Shown here in pieces: positions 26,116 through 35,135 of a stretch of DNA of 64,000 nt. The notes under the pieces were generated by a model. It saw only the letters and a program-made list of their open reading frames with translations. It was not told where the DNA came from and made no database searches. This DNA is from an uncultured Eubacteriales bacterium (GTDB lineage Bacteria > Bacillota > Clostridia > Saccharofermentanales > Saccharofermentanaceae). Numbering within the stretch: position 1 is the stretch's first letter; the number at the start of each line of letters is the position of its first letter. A program made the translations under genes and the position numbers. The stretch covers positions 1 to 64,000 of the forward strand of contig OMWK01000002.1 of NCBI GenBank assembly GCA_900314745.1, in the 5' to 3' direction.

Positions 26116-27628
26116 TGTCATCTTCAGATCTGAAGCCGTAACTTCTGAGAAGAGTATCATTATTCTTCCAGTCTTCCCTTACCTTAACAAAGAGCTCGAG
26201 GTAGACCTTGCAGCCGACGAGACGCTCGATATTGATCCTCGAGGAAGTACCGATACGCTTGATCATCTGACCGCCCTTGCCGATGATGATCGCTTTATGA
26301 GATTCCTTCTCGCAGACTATCGTAGCCTTGATGACAATGCACTTTCTGTCGTATTCATCCTTGGCATCATCCTCATACTTCTCTTCAAACGAATCGATCT
26401 CTACAGCAGTTCCATGGGGAATCTCCTGATCCACAAAATGCAGTATCTGCTCACGGATAAGCTCTGCCGATATCGTCCTCTCGGACTGATCCGTCATATA
26501 CTCGGAATCGAAGAGCCTCGGCCCCTCGGGAAGAAGCCCCGACAGAATGTTAAGAAGAACATATACATTATCGCCGGTCTTCGCGGAGATCGGGACTATA
26601 TCCACAAAATCATAGAGTTCAGAATACGAACCGATTATGGGAAGAAGGCTCTCCTTGCTGACATCGTCCGATTTATTAACTGCGAGTACAACCTTCTTGT
26701 TGTTCTCCTTGCAAAGCTCAAGAAGCTTCTTCTCAACGGCACCCGGAGTACTGAATCTTCCGTCAACTATGAAGAGTACGGCATCCGCATTCTTCGCACT
26801 CGAGAAGCTGTTTCCGACCATAATCTTACCGAGTTTATTACTCGGATTGTGAACGCCGGGTGTATCGGTAAAGATAATCTGGGTGTCATCTGTATTATAG
26901 ATGGACCTGATGTTTGTACGGGTCGTCTGAGGCTTATGAGATACTATGGCAACCTTCATTCCCGTGATGTAATTGATGAATGTGGACTTACCTACATTAG
27001 GTCTTCCGAGAATGGATACATAGCCGCAGTGAGCAGCAATCGAGCCCGCAGGATAAGCGATGTTGTCTTCCTGATGATTTGTAAGTTCGCTTTCTTCATC
27101 ACCTATGGCAAGTCCTATGTCGCTCATAAGCTCCTTCTGAGCCTTGATCATCCTCTTCTCGTCACTCTCATTTATGTGATCGTATCCTATAAGATGCAGG
27201 AGTGAATGAGCCGTCAGGAAAGCTATCTCGCGCTCGATTGAGTGTCCGTACTTATCCGCATTATTATATGCCTCATCAGGATTGATGAGAATGTCACCGA
27301 GATTAAGGATCTTGTTGCCGTCCTCATCAAACTCGAAGTCGATAACCGAATCCTTGTCCACAAGGTTTCCGTTATTCATATCAAGTATCGGGAAAGAAAG
27401 AACATCTGTAGTCTTATCTATCCCTCTTTGTTCGTTATTTTCCTCTCTCATCTCATCCGAACCGATGAAAGTCAAAGTGGCATACGCATTCTCCATGATT
27501 GCCAAAGGAATGTCCTTCGCATATGAACGCATCTCAAATGCCTCTGCAAGCTTAATCAGATAGGGCTTCCATGAATCGATCTTCGATTCATCCAATCCCG
27601 TACAGTCATTTATTATCTCTATTCTCAT
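26108..27628 (-). CDS. YbeY-Era fusion: rRNA maturation endonuclease joined to ribosome-assembly GTPase
   Basis: 506 residues in one uninterrupted frame. Residues 1-165 are YbeY, with the zinc-binding motif HSLLHLIGYDH (H141, H145, H151). Residues 172-198 are a Glu/Asn-rich linker. From about residue 200 the sequence is a complete Era: GRPNVGKS (208-215), the switch region QTTRTNI, DTPG (255-258), NKSD (318-321), SAKTG (348-352) and the C-terminal KH domain with GKGGQMIKRIG (450-460). YbeY trims 16S rRNA 3' ends and Era binds the same region, so the fusion joins partners in one step. In most Firmicutes dgkA and cdd separate these two genes; both are missing here. It overlaps pgpH by four bases and recO by eight. 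Confidence 0.95.
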   Translation of the reverse strand: MRIEIINDCTGLDESKIDSWKPYLIKLAEAFEMRSYAKDIPLAIMENAYATLTFIGSDEMREENNEQRGIDKTTDVLSFPILDMNNGNLVDKDSVIDFEFDEDGNKILNLGDILINPDEAYNNADKYGHSIEREIAFLTAHSLLHLIGYDHINESDEKRMIKAQKELMSDIGLAIGDEESELTNHQEDNIAYPAGSIAAHCGYVSILGRPNVGKSTFINYITGMKVAIVSHKPQTTRTNIRSIYNTDDTQIIFTDTPGVHNPSNKLGKIMVGNSFSSAKNADAVLFIVDGRFSTPGAVEKKLLELCKENNKKVVLAVNKSDDVSKESLLPIIGSYSELYDFVDIVPISAKTGDNVYVLLNILSGLLPEGPRLFDSEYMTDQSERTISAELIREQILHFVDQEIPHGTAVEIDSFEEKYEDDAKDEYDRKCIVIKATIVCEKESHKAIIIGKGGQMIKRIGTSSRINIERLVGCKVYLELFVKVREDWKNNDTLLRSYGFRSEDDNV

Positions 27629-29679
27629 TGAGGATACTGTATCCTTTCGTGTAATGTTCCGGCATAAACTCTCTTGAAGGCAATTACGATCTTCTCAAGA
27701 TCGTCAAAAGAGAGTCCGGAATTAATGAGCTGATCCTGGTCAATCTTATCCTTAATAAGCCTTCTTACGAGCTTCTCGATCTCATCGGCGTCAGTAAGCT
27801 TATTGGACCTTATGGCGGCTTCTGCCGTATCCGATATCATGACTACTGCAGATTCCTTCGAACTCGGTATCCTGCCCTCATACTTGAACATATTGACGTC
27901 AGGTGCAGGGAGTCCCTTCTCCTCGGCTTCCTTACATGCCTTATAGTAGAAATATCCGGGATATGTCGTTCCGTGATGCTCTTCGATTATCCTTACAAAT
28001 GACTCCGGAAGATGATACTTCCTCGCGAGCTTTACGCCGTCCTTGGTATGGGAAGTAATTATGCTTACGCTCTCCATGACAGGAAGATCGTTATGGGGGT
28101 TATATCCGTCAGATTGATTCTCCGTAAAGAAGTTAGGATTCTCGAGTTTACCAATATCGTGGAAGTAACTTGCAACTCTGCAGAAGAGCGAATCGGCACC
28201 GATGGCATCAGCAGCGGCATCAGCAAGGGATGCGACCATCATAGAGTGGCTGTAAGTACCCGGAGCTTCAAGGAAGAGCCTCTTAAGAAGAGGATTGCCG
28301 GGCTGTGAGAGTTCGATGAGCTTAACAGGCGATACAACCTTGGAGAAAAGCTCAACGATAGGCATTACACCGATGGCAAGGATAATAGACAGCAGCACTG
28401 ATACGCCGGTCCATACGCCTGACTCAATGAAGTTCTGAAGCGTAGCCGAGAATATCGAATTATAGCTGATAACTGACAGTACGCATGCGAGCGAAGGAAC
28501 AATGATAAGGCTCGCACTGTTATAAGAACGATTCTTCCTGCCCGCGATGGCTCCGGTAACAACAATGCCTACTGCAGATACATAGACGAATTCGGCATCA
28601 AAATTATAAAGCGGCCAGACCATCAAAGTCTCTATGAAGGACAGTATGATACCGTCTCTTGTGCCAAGGTAAGTGGCTACAATGGTAGTGAAGAACAGCG
28701 TCACTATTATCATCGCGGAGAATTCTGCGAGATACACTGAAGCAAGGATAGGAATGATGAACGTTATGACGATCATGTAGAAGATTCTCATGTCAGGGAA
28801 CGTATCCGTCTCCTTACGCACAAAATACACTACCGTGATCAATGACAGGATCGTTATGTATGCGGCAATTCTCGCGAAGATCAGAAGGTCTGTCGTATCA
28901 CTTCTTACGAGTTCGAGATCGACAAGGTTCTGATATATGTGTTCGGTTACGACATCACCGGAAGATACGATCTTGGTACCCTTATCAACGGTAATGGGGG
29001 CATTCATTGCAACAAGGTAAGCATTAGCAGCAGCTTCGTCCGTGGCATCCACGTCGAAGACGGAGTTAGGTGTCAGAAGGCACTTAAGGATCGTACGCAC
29101 GGCCTCGGAGTATGAAGCAAACTCGGAATAATTCTCAATGAACCCGTCAATGCTGGAATCGATCTGAATGTTAAGCGTATCGGAGTTAACATTGTCCATC
29201 ATTATAATCTCAGCCATGGATACGGACTTATCCTCGATAAAGTTGAATGTCGAACTAGACATCGTAACAAAGACATCGAGCGTCTGATCATCGGGAATAC
29301 TCGTGAATTCCGACTGAAGCTGAAGCTTCATCTGCGCATAAGTATTGTCCCAGTCATCTGCGAGAACTCCGTACATATTGAATCTGTGATATCTTGCTTC
29401 TCTTACAATCGAGAAGAACAGCTCAACATTCGTAACGCTCTGAGATGACAGATCCTCTGAACGGATGAAGATAGGGCTAACGGAATTTCTCGCGAGCACC
29501 GCCTCATATTCAGTCTGATAAGTATCGACAAAGCTTCTCTGGGCATAGATATCTATATTGGATACCGAACCGACGGAAAGATCATAACTTACCGGCCTGT
29601 ATCCGTAGAATACAAGCAGTATGATGATGACCATACTCAGTATAGTTACAAAAATCTGCTGAAATGATGACTTATTCAT
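27625..29679 (-). CDS. pgpH: PgpH-type 7TM-HD phosphodiesterase (c-di-AMP)
   Basis: 684 residues. An N-terminal membrane helix, a large extracellular domain (about residues 35-260), seven membrane helices (about 265-460) and a cytosolic HD domain with [14 protein letters not shown] (about residue 515), [10 protein letters not shown] and EHHGTT. This is the layout of PgpH/YqfF, which hydrolyses the second messenger c-di-AMP. The family-typical position between phoH and ybeY is kept. Start ATG 29679 overlaps the phoH end by eight bases, and its stop overlaps the ybeY-era ATG by four. Confidence 0.94.
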   Translation of the reverse strand: MNKSSFQQIFVTILSMVIIILLVFYGYRPVSYDLSVGSVSNIDIYAQRSFVDTYQTEYEAVLARNSVSPIFIRSEDLSSQSVTNVELFFSIVREARYHRFNMYGVLADDWDNTYAQMKLQLQSEFTSIPDDQTLDVFVTMSSSTFNFIEDKSVSMAEIIMMDNVNSDTLNIQIDSSIDGFIENYSEFASYSEAVRTILKCLLTPNSVFDVDATDEAAANAYLVAMNAPITVDKGTKIVSSGDVVTEHIYQNLVDLELVRSDTTDLLIFARIAAYITILSLITVVYFVRKETDTFPDMRIFYMIVITFIIPILASVYLAEFSAMIIVTLFFTTIVATYLGTRDGIILSFIETLMVWPLYNFDAEFVYVSAVGIVVTGAIAGRKNRSYNSASLIIVPSLACVLSVISYNSIFSATLQNFIESGVWTGVSVLLSIILAIGVMPIVELFSKVVSPVKLIELSQPGNPLLKRLFLEAPGTYSHSMMVASLADAAADAIGADSLFCRVASYFHDIGKLENPNFFTENQSDGYNPHNDLPVMESVSIITSHTKDGVKLARKYHLPESFVRIIEEHHGTTYPGYFYYKACKEAEEKGLPAPDVNMFKYEGRIPSSKESAVVMISDTAEAAIRSNKLTDADEIEKLVRRLIKDKIDQDQLINSGLSFDDLEKIVIAFKRVYAGTLHERIQYPQ

Positions 29680-30532
29680 ACGAATTCAACCTGTCTCTCT
29701 CCTCGTAGGCCGCTACAATCTTTCTGACAAGCGGATTTCTGACTATATCTGCATTCTCCAATGATACTATACTTATACCTTCAATATGTTCAAGTACGCT
29801 AATGGAATCGGCAAGACCGCTCTTGATGCCTCTCGGAAGGTCGATCTGCGTAAAATCACCGCAGACACAGGCCTTGCAGTTAAGACCGAGTCTTGTGAGG
29901 AACATCTTCATCTGCTCGCAGGTAGTATTCTGCGCCTCATCGAGCAGGACGAATGCATCATCAAGATTACGTCCTCTCATGAATGCGAGCGGAGACACTT
30001 CAATAAGGCCTTTCTCATAATACCTCTCGAAAAGCTCATTGCCGAGCAGCACTTCAAGAGCATCATAGATGGGTCTCATGTACGGGTTAACCTTCTCCTG
30101 AATGTCTCCCGGGAGGAAGCCGAGCTTCTCACCCGCTTCCACTGCCGGTCTTGTCAGAATGATCCTTGATACTTCATGTGCTCTGAAAGCCTTAACAGCC
30201 ATCGCAACTCCAAGGAAAGTCTTACCGGAACCCGCAGGACCCGAGCAGATAACAAGTTCGGACCTGTTGATCGAATCAACATAAAACTTCTGTCCGTATG
30301 TCTTGGGCTTAATGGTCCTGCCCGAAGGTGTCGTATATATAACAGGTGATTCTGATGTGATGAATTCCTCTATCGCCGCCAGAGCCATGTTAACGGAAGC
30401 TATGGTCTCACCTTCGATATCAACTGCACTATCAGTAAAATTCGCGGTACAGCCGTAGAATGAAGCTATGCCTTCGACATAACTGTTGATCTTACCTTCT
30501 TTGAAGATGTCATTCTCATAAAGGCTGTTCAT
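29672..30532 (-). CDS. phoH: PhoH family ATPase (YbeZ-type)
   Basis: 286 residues. A RecA-like P-loop ATPase with Walker A GPAGSGKT (about residue 98) and Walker [12 protein letters not shown] (about 195). PhoH/YbeZ proteins interact with YbeY and are thought to act as RNA helicases or remodellers in rRNA processing. Here the gene lies upstream of the ybeY-era fusion with pgpH between them, as in other Firmicutes. A short N-terminal domain precedes the ATPase. The start ATG 30532 has only weak purines upstream (GGTAAAATTGTGAT), so translation may be coupled to rluD, which ends 17 bases before. Confidence 0.94.
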   Translation of the reverse strand: MNSLYENDIFKEGKINSYVEGIASFYGCTANFTDSAVDIEGETIASVNMALAAIEEFITSESPVIYTTPSGRTIKPKTYGQKFYVDSINRSELVICSGPAGSGKTFLGVAMAVKAFRAHEVSRIILTRPAVEAGEKLGFLPGDIQEKVNPYMRPIYDALEVLLGNELFERYYEKGLIEVSPLAFMRGRNLDDAFVLLDEAQNTTCEQMKMFLTRLGLNCKACVCGDFTQIDLPRGIKSGLADSISVLEHIEGISIVSLENADIVRNPLVRKIVAAYEERDRLNSYE

Positions 30533-30549
30533 ATCACAATTTTACCATA

Positions 30550-31464
30550 TTAAAGAGGTGTTAACCCCTTAAGGAGTTTCTCATAGTATTCGGGAAGTTC
30601 CGTCTCAAAATACAGTTCCTCTAAGGTCCTGGGATGAATGAATCTTATGGACTTGCTGTGAAGGCACTGTCCCTCAAGTCCGTATGAATTACGCTTGGGA
30701 GCGTAGAGCGGGTCACCGAATACCGGATGACCGATATAAGTCATGTGAGCTCTTATCTGATGGGTTCTTCCGGTCTCGAGTCTGACTTCAAGATCCGTTC
30801 CCTCCCTGTATCTTCCGACAACTTCAAAATGAGTTATCGACGGCTTGCCGTCATCGGTAACCGTCATCTTACGTCTGTCCTTCGACGAACGTCCTATCGG
30901 AGCATCAATCGTTCCGCTGTCTTCAGAGATGACACCGTATACGACTGTTCTGTAGATTCTCTCGATCTCATGTCTGCTCAACATGTCGGAGATCTTAATA
31001 TGCATCTCATTATTCTTAACGGCCATCATGACACCGGATGTATCCTTATCGATACGGTGAACGATACCGGGTCTTATTACGCCGTTAATGTCTGAAAGAT
31101 TACCTTCGCAGTGCGAAAGCAGTGCATTTACCAGAGTCTGATCATGGTGACCTGCGCCCGGATGAACGACCATTCCCTGAGGCTTGTTGATAATGATAAG
31201 ATCATCATCCTCATAAAGAATATCAAGAGGAATGTCCTGGGCAACGGTCTCGTCACTCATGGGTTCGGGGATGTCGACACAAACCTTGTCGCCTTCAGAA
31301 AGCTTGTATCCTGACTTCGTCACGGTCTTGCCGTTTACGGTTACCTTACCGTCTGCAATGAGACCGTTGAAATAGGATCTTGTATAAGAATCAATCCTTG
31401 AACTTATAAAGACATCGAGCCTGGACGGCTCATCCGCTACAAGTGATTTAATTCCGCTTACCAT
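30550..31464 (-). CDS. rluD: Ribosomal large-subunit pseudouridine synthase, RluA/RluD family
   Basis: 304 residues. An S4 RNA-binding domain (about residues 12-75: RLDVFISSRI, GKVTVNGKTV) precedes the catalytic domain. The catalytic aspartate lies in VHRIDKDTSGVM (about residue 140), which is HRLDKDTSG in most homologues. Other marks are INKPQGMVVHPG, GRTHQIRAHM and a VFGDPLY segment. RluD makes pseudouridines in helix 69 of 23S rRNA, but the family has paralogues with other targets, so the exact site is inferred. It overlaps lspA by seven bases, the usual lspA-rluD pairing. Confidence 0.92.
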   Translation of the reverse strand: MVSGIKSLVADEPSRLDVFISSRIDSYTRSYFNGLIADGKVTVNGKTVTKSGYKLSEGDKVCVDIPEPMSDETVAQDIPLDILYEDDDLIIINKPQGMVVHPGAGHHDQTLVNALLSHCEGNLSDINGVIRPGIVHRIDKDTSGVMMAVKNNEMHIKISDMLSRHEIERIYRTVVYGVISEDSGTIDAPIGRSSKDRRKMTVTDDGKPSITHFEVVGRYREGTDLEVRLETGRTHQIRAHMTYIGHPVFGDPLYAPKRNSYGLEGQCLHSKSIRFIHPRTLEELYFETELPEYYEKLLKGLTPL

Positions 31465-31961
31465 ACTTTCTCAGCTTTCTTAGGAAGGAATATCATAATG
31501 GCGATCAGCATGATCGTGCCGATTACGGCACAGATGTCTGCCACGTTAAATATCGGGAATGTATAACTTCCAAAATCGAATCTGATGAAATCAACAACAT
31601 AACGGAGTCTGATCCTGTCAATGAGGTTGCCAATTGCACCTGCAAACAGTAGTGCCAGCGATATCGAGATAAGATATTCTTCAACTCGTACAGACTTTAT
31701 CAGAAATACGAATACCACAACAGACAAAATAGCTGAGAACCCTGACAATACATAAATTCCCCATGCCTTATCTGCAAGAAACGAGAATGCGCTTCCCGTA
31801 TTCTGAACATAATAGAATGTCAGGAAGTTATTGATAAGAGCCTCTCCGTGATGAAGAGGAAAAGATGACACAATCAGATACTTTGTCAGTTGGTCAATAC
31901 CGATCATGGCTGCGATAAAGATCATAAGCACCGCAGTTATAACACTCTTGTTCTTACTCAT
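31458..31961 (-). CDS. lspA: Lipoprotein signal peptidase II
   Basis: 167 residues from ATG 31961, with four membrane helices. LspA cleaves the signal peptide of prolipoproteins after lipid attachment. The two catalytic aspartates are in NLIDRIRLRYVVDFI and FNVADICAVIG; the N-terminal IDQLTKYLI is also typical. The frame is open further upstream to 32006, but ATG 31961 overlaps the ymdB stop by only eight bases and starts the conserved protein. Substrates are visible in this window: four proteins with lipoboxes (4605, 40757, 54993, 56326). Confidence 0.95.
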   Translation of the reverse strand: MSKNKSVITAVLMIFIAAMIGIDQLTKYLIVSSFPLHHGEALINNFLTFYYVQNTGSAFSFLADKAWGIYVLSGFSAILSVVVFVFLIKSVRVEEYLISISLALLFAGAIGNLIDRIRLRYVVDFIRFDFGSYTFPIFNVADICAVIGTIMLIAIMIFLPKKAEKVW

Positions 31962-32730
31962 ATTCCGTAAATCTCCGAATCTTCGTACACTTTCCTTCAT
32001 TATCAATCTCGGCGATAATGCCGTTGATCATAGCAGGTCCCTCTGAAGGCTCATATCGGACCGATATCTTATCCTTAAGACGCCTGATTGATGTATCTAT
32101 ATCCATTCCGAGAACCGAATCAACGGAACCCGTCATTCCCGCATCCGTAATGTATCCCGTACCGCCGTCAAGAACCCTGCTGTCAGCTGTCTGAACGTGA
32201 GTATGAGTACCGACGACAACGGATACCCTTCCGGCAAGATAATATCCCAATGCGCACTTCTCGCTAGTGGTCTCACTGTGATAATCAAGCAGAATGGAAT
32301 TAATGCCCATGCCGTTGATCTCGCCAATCAGCCTGTCAGCAGCCTCAAAGGGATTATCACCTGAAGGGATGATGTTTATCTGTCCCAGAAGGTTAATGAC
32401 AGCGAGCTTCATGCCGTTCTTCTGAACAACGACAATGTCCTTACCGGGCCAGCTCTTTACATTAGCCGGACGAACAACATAATCAAGCTTATCTATCTTA
32501 CCTAAGAATTCATAATTCGAGAACGAGTGATTGCCGAGGGTTATGACATCTGCCCCCAGCGCCTTAAGTTCAGAGCAAATCTTCTCACTGCAGCCAAGGC
32601 CGTGCGTACTGTTCTCGGCATTAATTACACAGAAATCTATCCCGTTAGAAGATAAAAAGCCGGGAAGGATGGCCTTCAAAGCCCTCCTCCCCGAACTTCC
32701 TACAACATCACCTATGAAACAGAGTCTCAA
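31954..32730 (-). CDS. ymdB: YmdB-type metallophosphoesterase
   Basis: 258 residues. A TIGR00282 family calcineurin-like phosphoesterase; B. subtilis YmdB hydrolyses 2',3'-cyclic nucleotides and affects RNA turnover and biofilm switching. Dimetal ligands are visible in LCFIGDVVGSSG, INAENSTHG, LGNHSF, YHSETTSEK and GTHTHVQTAD. The usual GNHTWD motif is GNHSFS here, but the metal-binding Asn and His are kept. It overlaps pnp by four bases and lspA by eight, placing a cyclic nucleotide phosphodiesterase directly downstream of PNPase. Confidence 0.92.
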   Translation of the reverse strand: MRLCFIGDVVGSSGRRALKAILPGFLSSNGIDFCVINAENSTHGLGCSEKICSELKALGADVITLGNHSFSNYEFLGKIDKLDYVVRPANVKSWPGKDIVVVQKNGMKLAVINLLGQINIIPSGDNPFEAADRLIGEINGMGINSILLDYHSETTSEKCALGYYLAGRVSVVVGTHTHVQTADSRVLDGGTGYITDAGMTGSVDSVLGMDIDTSIRRLKDKISVRYEPSEGPAMINGIIAEIDNEGKCTKIRRFTEYE

Positions 32731-34967
32731 AACTCGATTCTTCTTCCTTTACGATCTGAACCATCGTCGTTGCCGTCGTGGTCTCTTCTGTTTCTGTTGC
32801 CGTTGAAGCCGCCGTTTCTTCTCTCACGGTTAGGTCTGCCCTCACGTCTTCTGGGCTCTTCCTCTACATAGCCCTCAGGCTTAGGCAGGCAGTCTCTGAT
32901 GGAAAGGTTAAGTCTTCCCTGGCTGTCGATCTCGATGAGCTTAACGTGAACCTGATCACCCTCATGGAGAACATCTTCAACCTTCTCAACTCTGTTCCAA
33001 GCCATCTTGGAGATATGAACGAGACCTTCCTTACCAGGCAGGAACTCAACGAATGCACCGAAGTCCATAAGTCTGGTAACTACACCGTCGAACTCCTCGC
33101 CTACTTCAGGATCAGAGATAATGCCGTTGATGATTTTCTGAGCCTTATCAGCAGCCTCCATGTCAGGAGTGGAGATATAGAGCTTACCGTCATCCTCGAT
33201 GTTGATGTCAGCACCTGTGTCAGCGATGATCTTGTTGATGACCTTTCCGCCGGAACCGATAACCTCACGGATCTTATCAACAGGGATCTGCATGGAGATG
33301 ATCCTCGGAGCATAAGGAGAAAGCTCCTTACGAGGCTCGGGAATACAAGGAAGGATAACATCATTGATGATCTGAAGTCTTCCCTTATGTGTCATCTCGA
33401 ATGCCTTTCTGATGATATCGAGTGAGAGACCTTCAACCTTGATGTCAACCTGGATGGATGTGATACCTTCTGTTGTACCTGCAACCTTGAAGTCCATGTC
33501 ACCGAAGAAGTCCTCGATGCCCTGAATATCCATGAAAACCAGGAAGTCATTGTCATCGTTCTCATTTACGATAAGACCTGAAGAAATACCGGCAACAGGT
33601 CTCTTGATCGGAACGCCTGCCGCCATGAGTGACAGTGTGGATGCACATACGGAACCCTGTGATGTGGAACCGTTACTCATTGTGATCTCAGATACTGTTC
33701 TGATTGCATAAGGGAACTCCTCCTCAGAAGGAAGAACAGGAATGAGGGATCTCTCAGCAAGAGCACCGTGACCGATCTCTCTTCTTCCGGGAGATCTTGA
33801 AGGCTTAGCCTCACCTGTGGAGTAACCGGGCATATTGTAGTGATGGATGTATCTCTTTGATGTCTGCTCGTCGATACCCTCCATCTTCTGAGCCTCTGCA
33901 AGAGGAGCGAGAGTACAGATATTCATAACCTGTGTCTGACCTCTCTGGAAATAAGCGGAACCATGAACTCTAGGGATAACATCTACTGCAGCTGATAAAG
34001 GTCTGATCTCGTCAAGAGCTCTTCCGTCTACTCTCTTGTGCTCACGGAAAAGATAATCTCTTACAACCTTCTTCTCGAGCTTATAAACTGCATCTGCAGC
34101 CCATGAGGAAAGACCTTCCTCCTTCTCCTCGAGCATTGCTGCGATCTCAGCCTGAAGAGCATCAACCTTAGCGTCTCTCTCTTCCTTATCAACTGCGAGA
34201 ACAGCCTCACGCATCTTGTCCCATGCGAACTCCTTAACAGCTGCAAATACCTCTTCAGGAACGTCTGCGGACTCGTATGTGAACTTAGGCTTGCCGATCT
34301 CGGCTACGATTGAATTGATGAACTCACAGATCTTCTTGATCTCTTCGTGACCCTCTGCAATAGCATTGAGCATAACGTCATCAGGAACTTCGTTTGCACC
34401 TGCCTCAACCATGCAGATCTTGGAGAGAGTACCTGCGAGAGTTACATACATCTGGCTCTTCTCTCTCTGCTCAAGTGTAGGGTTGATGATTGTCTTGCCG
34501 TCGATAAGACCGAGTACAACGCCGCCGATAGGTCCCTTCCACGGGATATCGGAAATAGCGATAGCAATTGATGTACCGATCATTGCAGCGATCTCAGGTG
34601 AACAGTCGGGATCAACTGACATTACGAGGTTGTTGACGGCTACATCGTTTCTCAGATCCTTAGGGAACAGAGGACGGATAGGCCTGTCGATTACACGTGA
34701 TGTAAGGATAGCCTTCTCACCGGGTCTTCCCTCTCTCTTAAGAAAGCCTCCGGGAATCTTACCTACTGCATACATCTTCTCCTCAAAGTCAACGGAAAGA
34801 GGGAAAAAGTCGATTCCTTCTCTAGGCTGCTTGGAAGCTGTAGCTGTTGAAAGAACGGTTGTATCACCATAAGAAACCAGCGCTGCACCGTTCGCAAACT
34901 GACCGATAAGACCTGTCTTAACAACAAACGGTCTACCGGCGATCTCAGTTCTGAAAATCTTCTCCAT
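32727..34967 (-). CDS. pnp: Polynucleotide phosphorylase
   Basis: 746 residues. PNPase is a trimeric 3'-to-5' phosphorolytic exoribonuclease of mRNA decay. It has two RNase PH domains (first around PGGFLKREGRP, second around YFQRGQTQVM and TSQGSVCASTL), the KH domain (VIGSGGKVINKI, about residue 567) and an S1 domain (VTRLMDFGAFVEFLPGKEGLVH region). It ends in an unusual tail rich in Arg, Gly and Asn (GGFNGNRNRRDHDG), which may bind RNA or protein partners. AAGGAGG lies nine bases before ATG 34967. The gene heads a 9.5-kb operon and has a structured leader (see 34977-35065). Confidence 0.97.
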   Translation of the reverse strand: MEKIFRTEIAGRPFVVKTGLIGQFANGAALVSYGDTTVLSTATASKQPREGIDFFPLSVDFEEKMYAVGKIPGGFLKREGRPGEKAILTSRVIDRPIRPLFPKDLRNDVAVNNLVMSVDPDCSPEIAAMIGTSIAIAISDIPWKGPIGGVVLGLIDGKTIINPTLEQREKSQMYVTLAGTLSKICMVEAGANEVPDDVMLNAIAEGHEEIKKICEFINSIVAEIGKPKFTYESADVPEEVFAAVKEFAWDKMREAVLAVDKEERDAKVDALQAEIAAMLEEKEEGLSSWAADAVYKLEKKVVRDYLFREHKRVDGRALDEIRPLSAAVDVIPRVHGSAYFQRGQTQVMNICTLAPLAEAQKMEGIDEQTSKRYIHHYNMPGYSTGEAKPSRSPGRREIGHGALAERSLIPVLPSEEEFPYAIRTVSEITMSNGSTSQGSVCASTLSLMAAGVPIKRPVAGISSGLIVNENDDNDFLVFMDIQGIEDFFGDMDFKVAGTTEGITSIQVDIKVEGLSLDIIRKAFEMTHKGRLQIINDVILPCIPEPRKELSPYAPRIISMQIPVDKIREVIGSGGKVINKIIADTGADINIEDDGKLYISTPDMEAADKAQKIINGIISDPEVGEEFDGVVTRLMDFGAFVEFLPGKEGLVHISKMAWNRVEKVEDVLHEGDQVHVKLIEIDSQGRLNLSIRDCLPKPEGYVEEEPRRREGRPNRERRNGGFNGNRNRRDHDGNDDGSDRKGRRIEF

Positions 34968-34976
34968 TGAAGAATT

Positions 34977-35065
34977 CCTCCTTGTAAAAATAGATTTGTG
35001 TTTGTAAGGAGGTAGTTCGTAGACTCACGATCCGTATCAAACCGGGGCGTCAGTCTACACACTAC
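34977..35065 (-). promoter_or_regulatory. Structured pnp leader: long hairpin plus anti-Shine-Dalgarno
   Basis: Two structures can be read on the minus strand. First, arms at 35061-35065/35012-35016, 35052-35058/35019-35025 and 35048-35050/35027-35029 pair to make a 15-bp stem interrupted by a 2x2 loop and one mismatch, with an 18-base loop. Second, CCTCCTT (35006-35012) is the exact complement of the pnp ribosome site AAGGAGG (34977-34983), across a 22-base loop. The two share one base (35012). In E. coli, pnp is autoregulated through a leader stem-loop cut by RNase III; a similar control is likely here but is inferred. Confidence 0.6.
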
Positions 35066-35073
35066 TCTCCCAT

Positions 35074-35103
35074 AAAAAAACACGGTCTGAAGAGCAGACC
35101 GTG
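35074..35103 (-). terminator. Rho-independent terminator of the carboxyltransferase operon
   Basis: On the minus strand CACGGTCTG, loop CTCTT, CAGACCGTG (9-bp perfect stem, 35081-35103), then seven T residues (35074-35080). It lies 24 bases after the stop of the carboxyltransferase gene. Confidence 0.9.
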
Positions 35104-35106
35104 ATA

Positions 35107-35135
35107 ATTATATATAAATAAAAGGAATTAGTCCA
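35107..35135 (-). promoter_or_regulatory. Probable pnp promoter overlapping the end of the upstream gene
   Basis: The minus strand has TGGACT (35130-35135), a 17-base spacer, then TATAAT (35107-35112). The start point would fall near 35100, at the outer edge of the upstream terminator stem, giving a pnp leader of about 130 bases. Confidence 0.5.

Noticed and set aside
26116-26160. Longer RecO start inside the ybeY-era gene
   Set aside because: The extra residues are the antiparallel-frame reading of the Era C terminus and do not match RecO; the OB-fold starts at SDPYKFKG.
26297-27205. 302-codon open frame on the + strand
   Set aside because: It is antisense to the YbeY-Era fusion and shows no protein family features.
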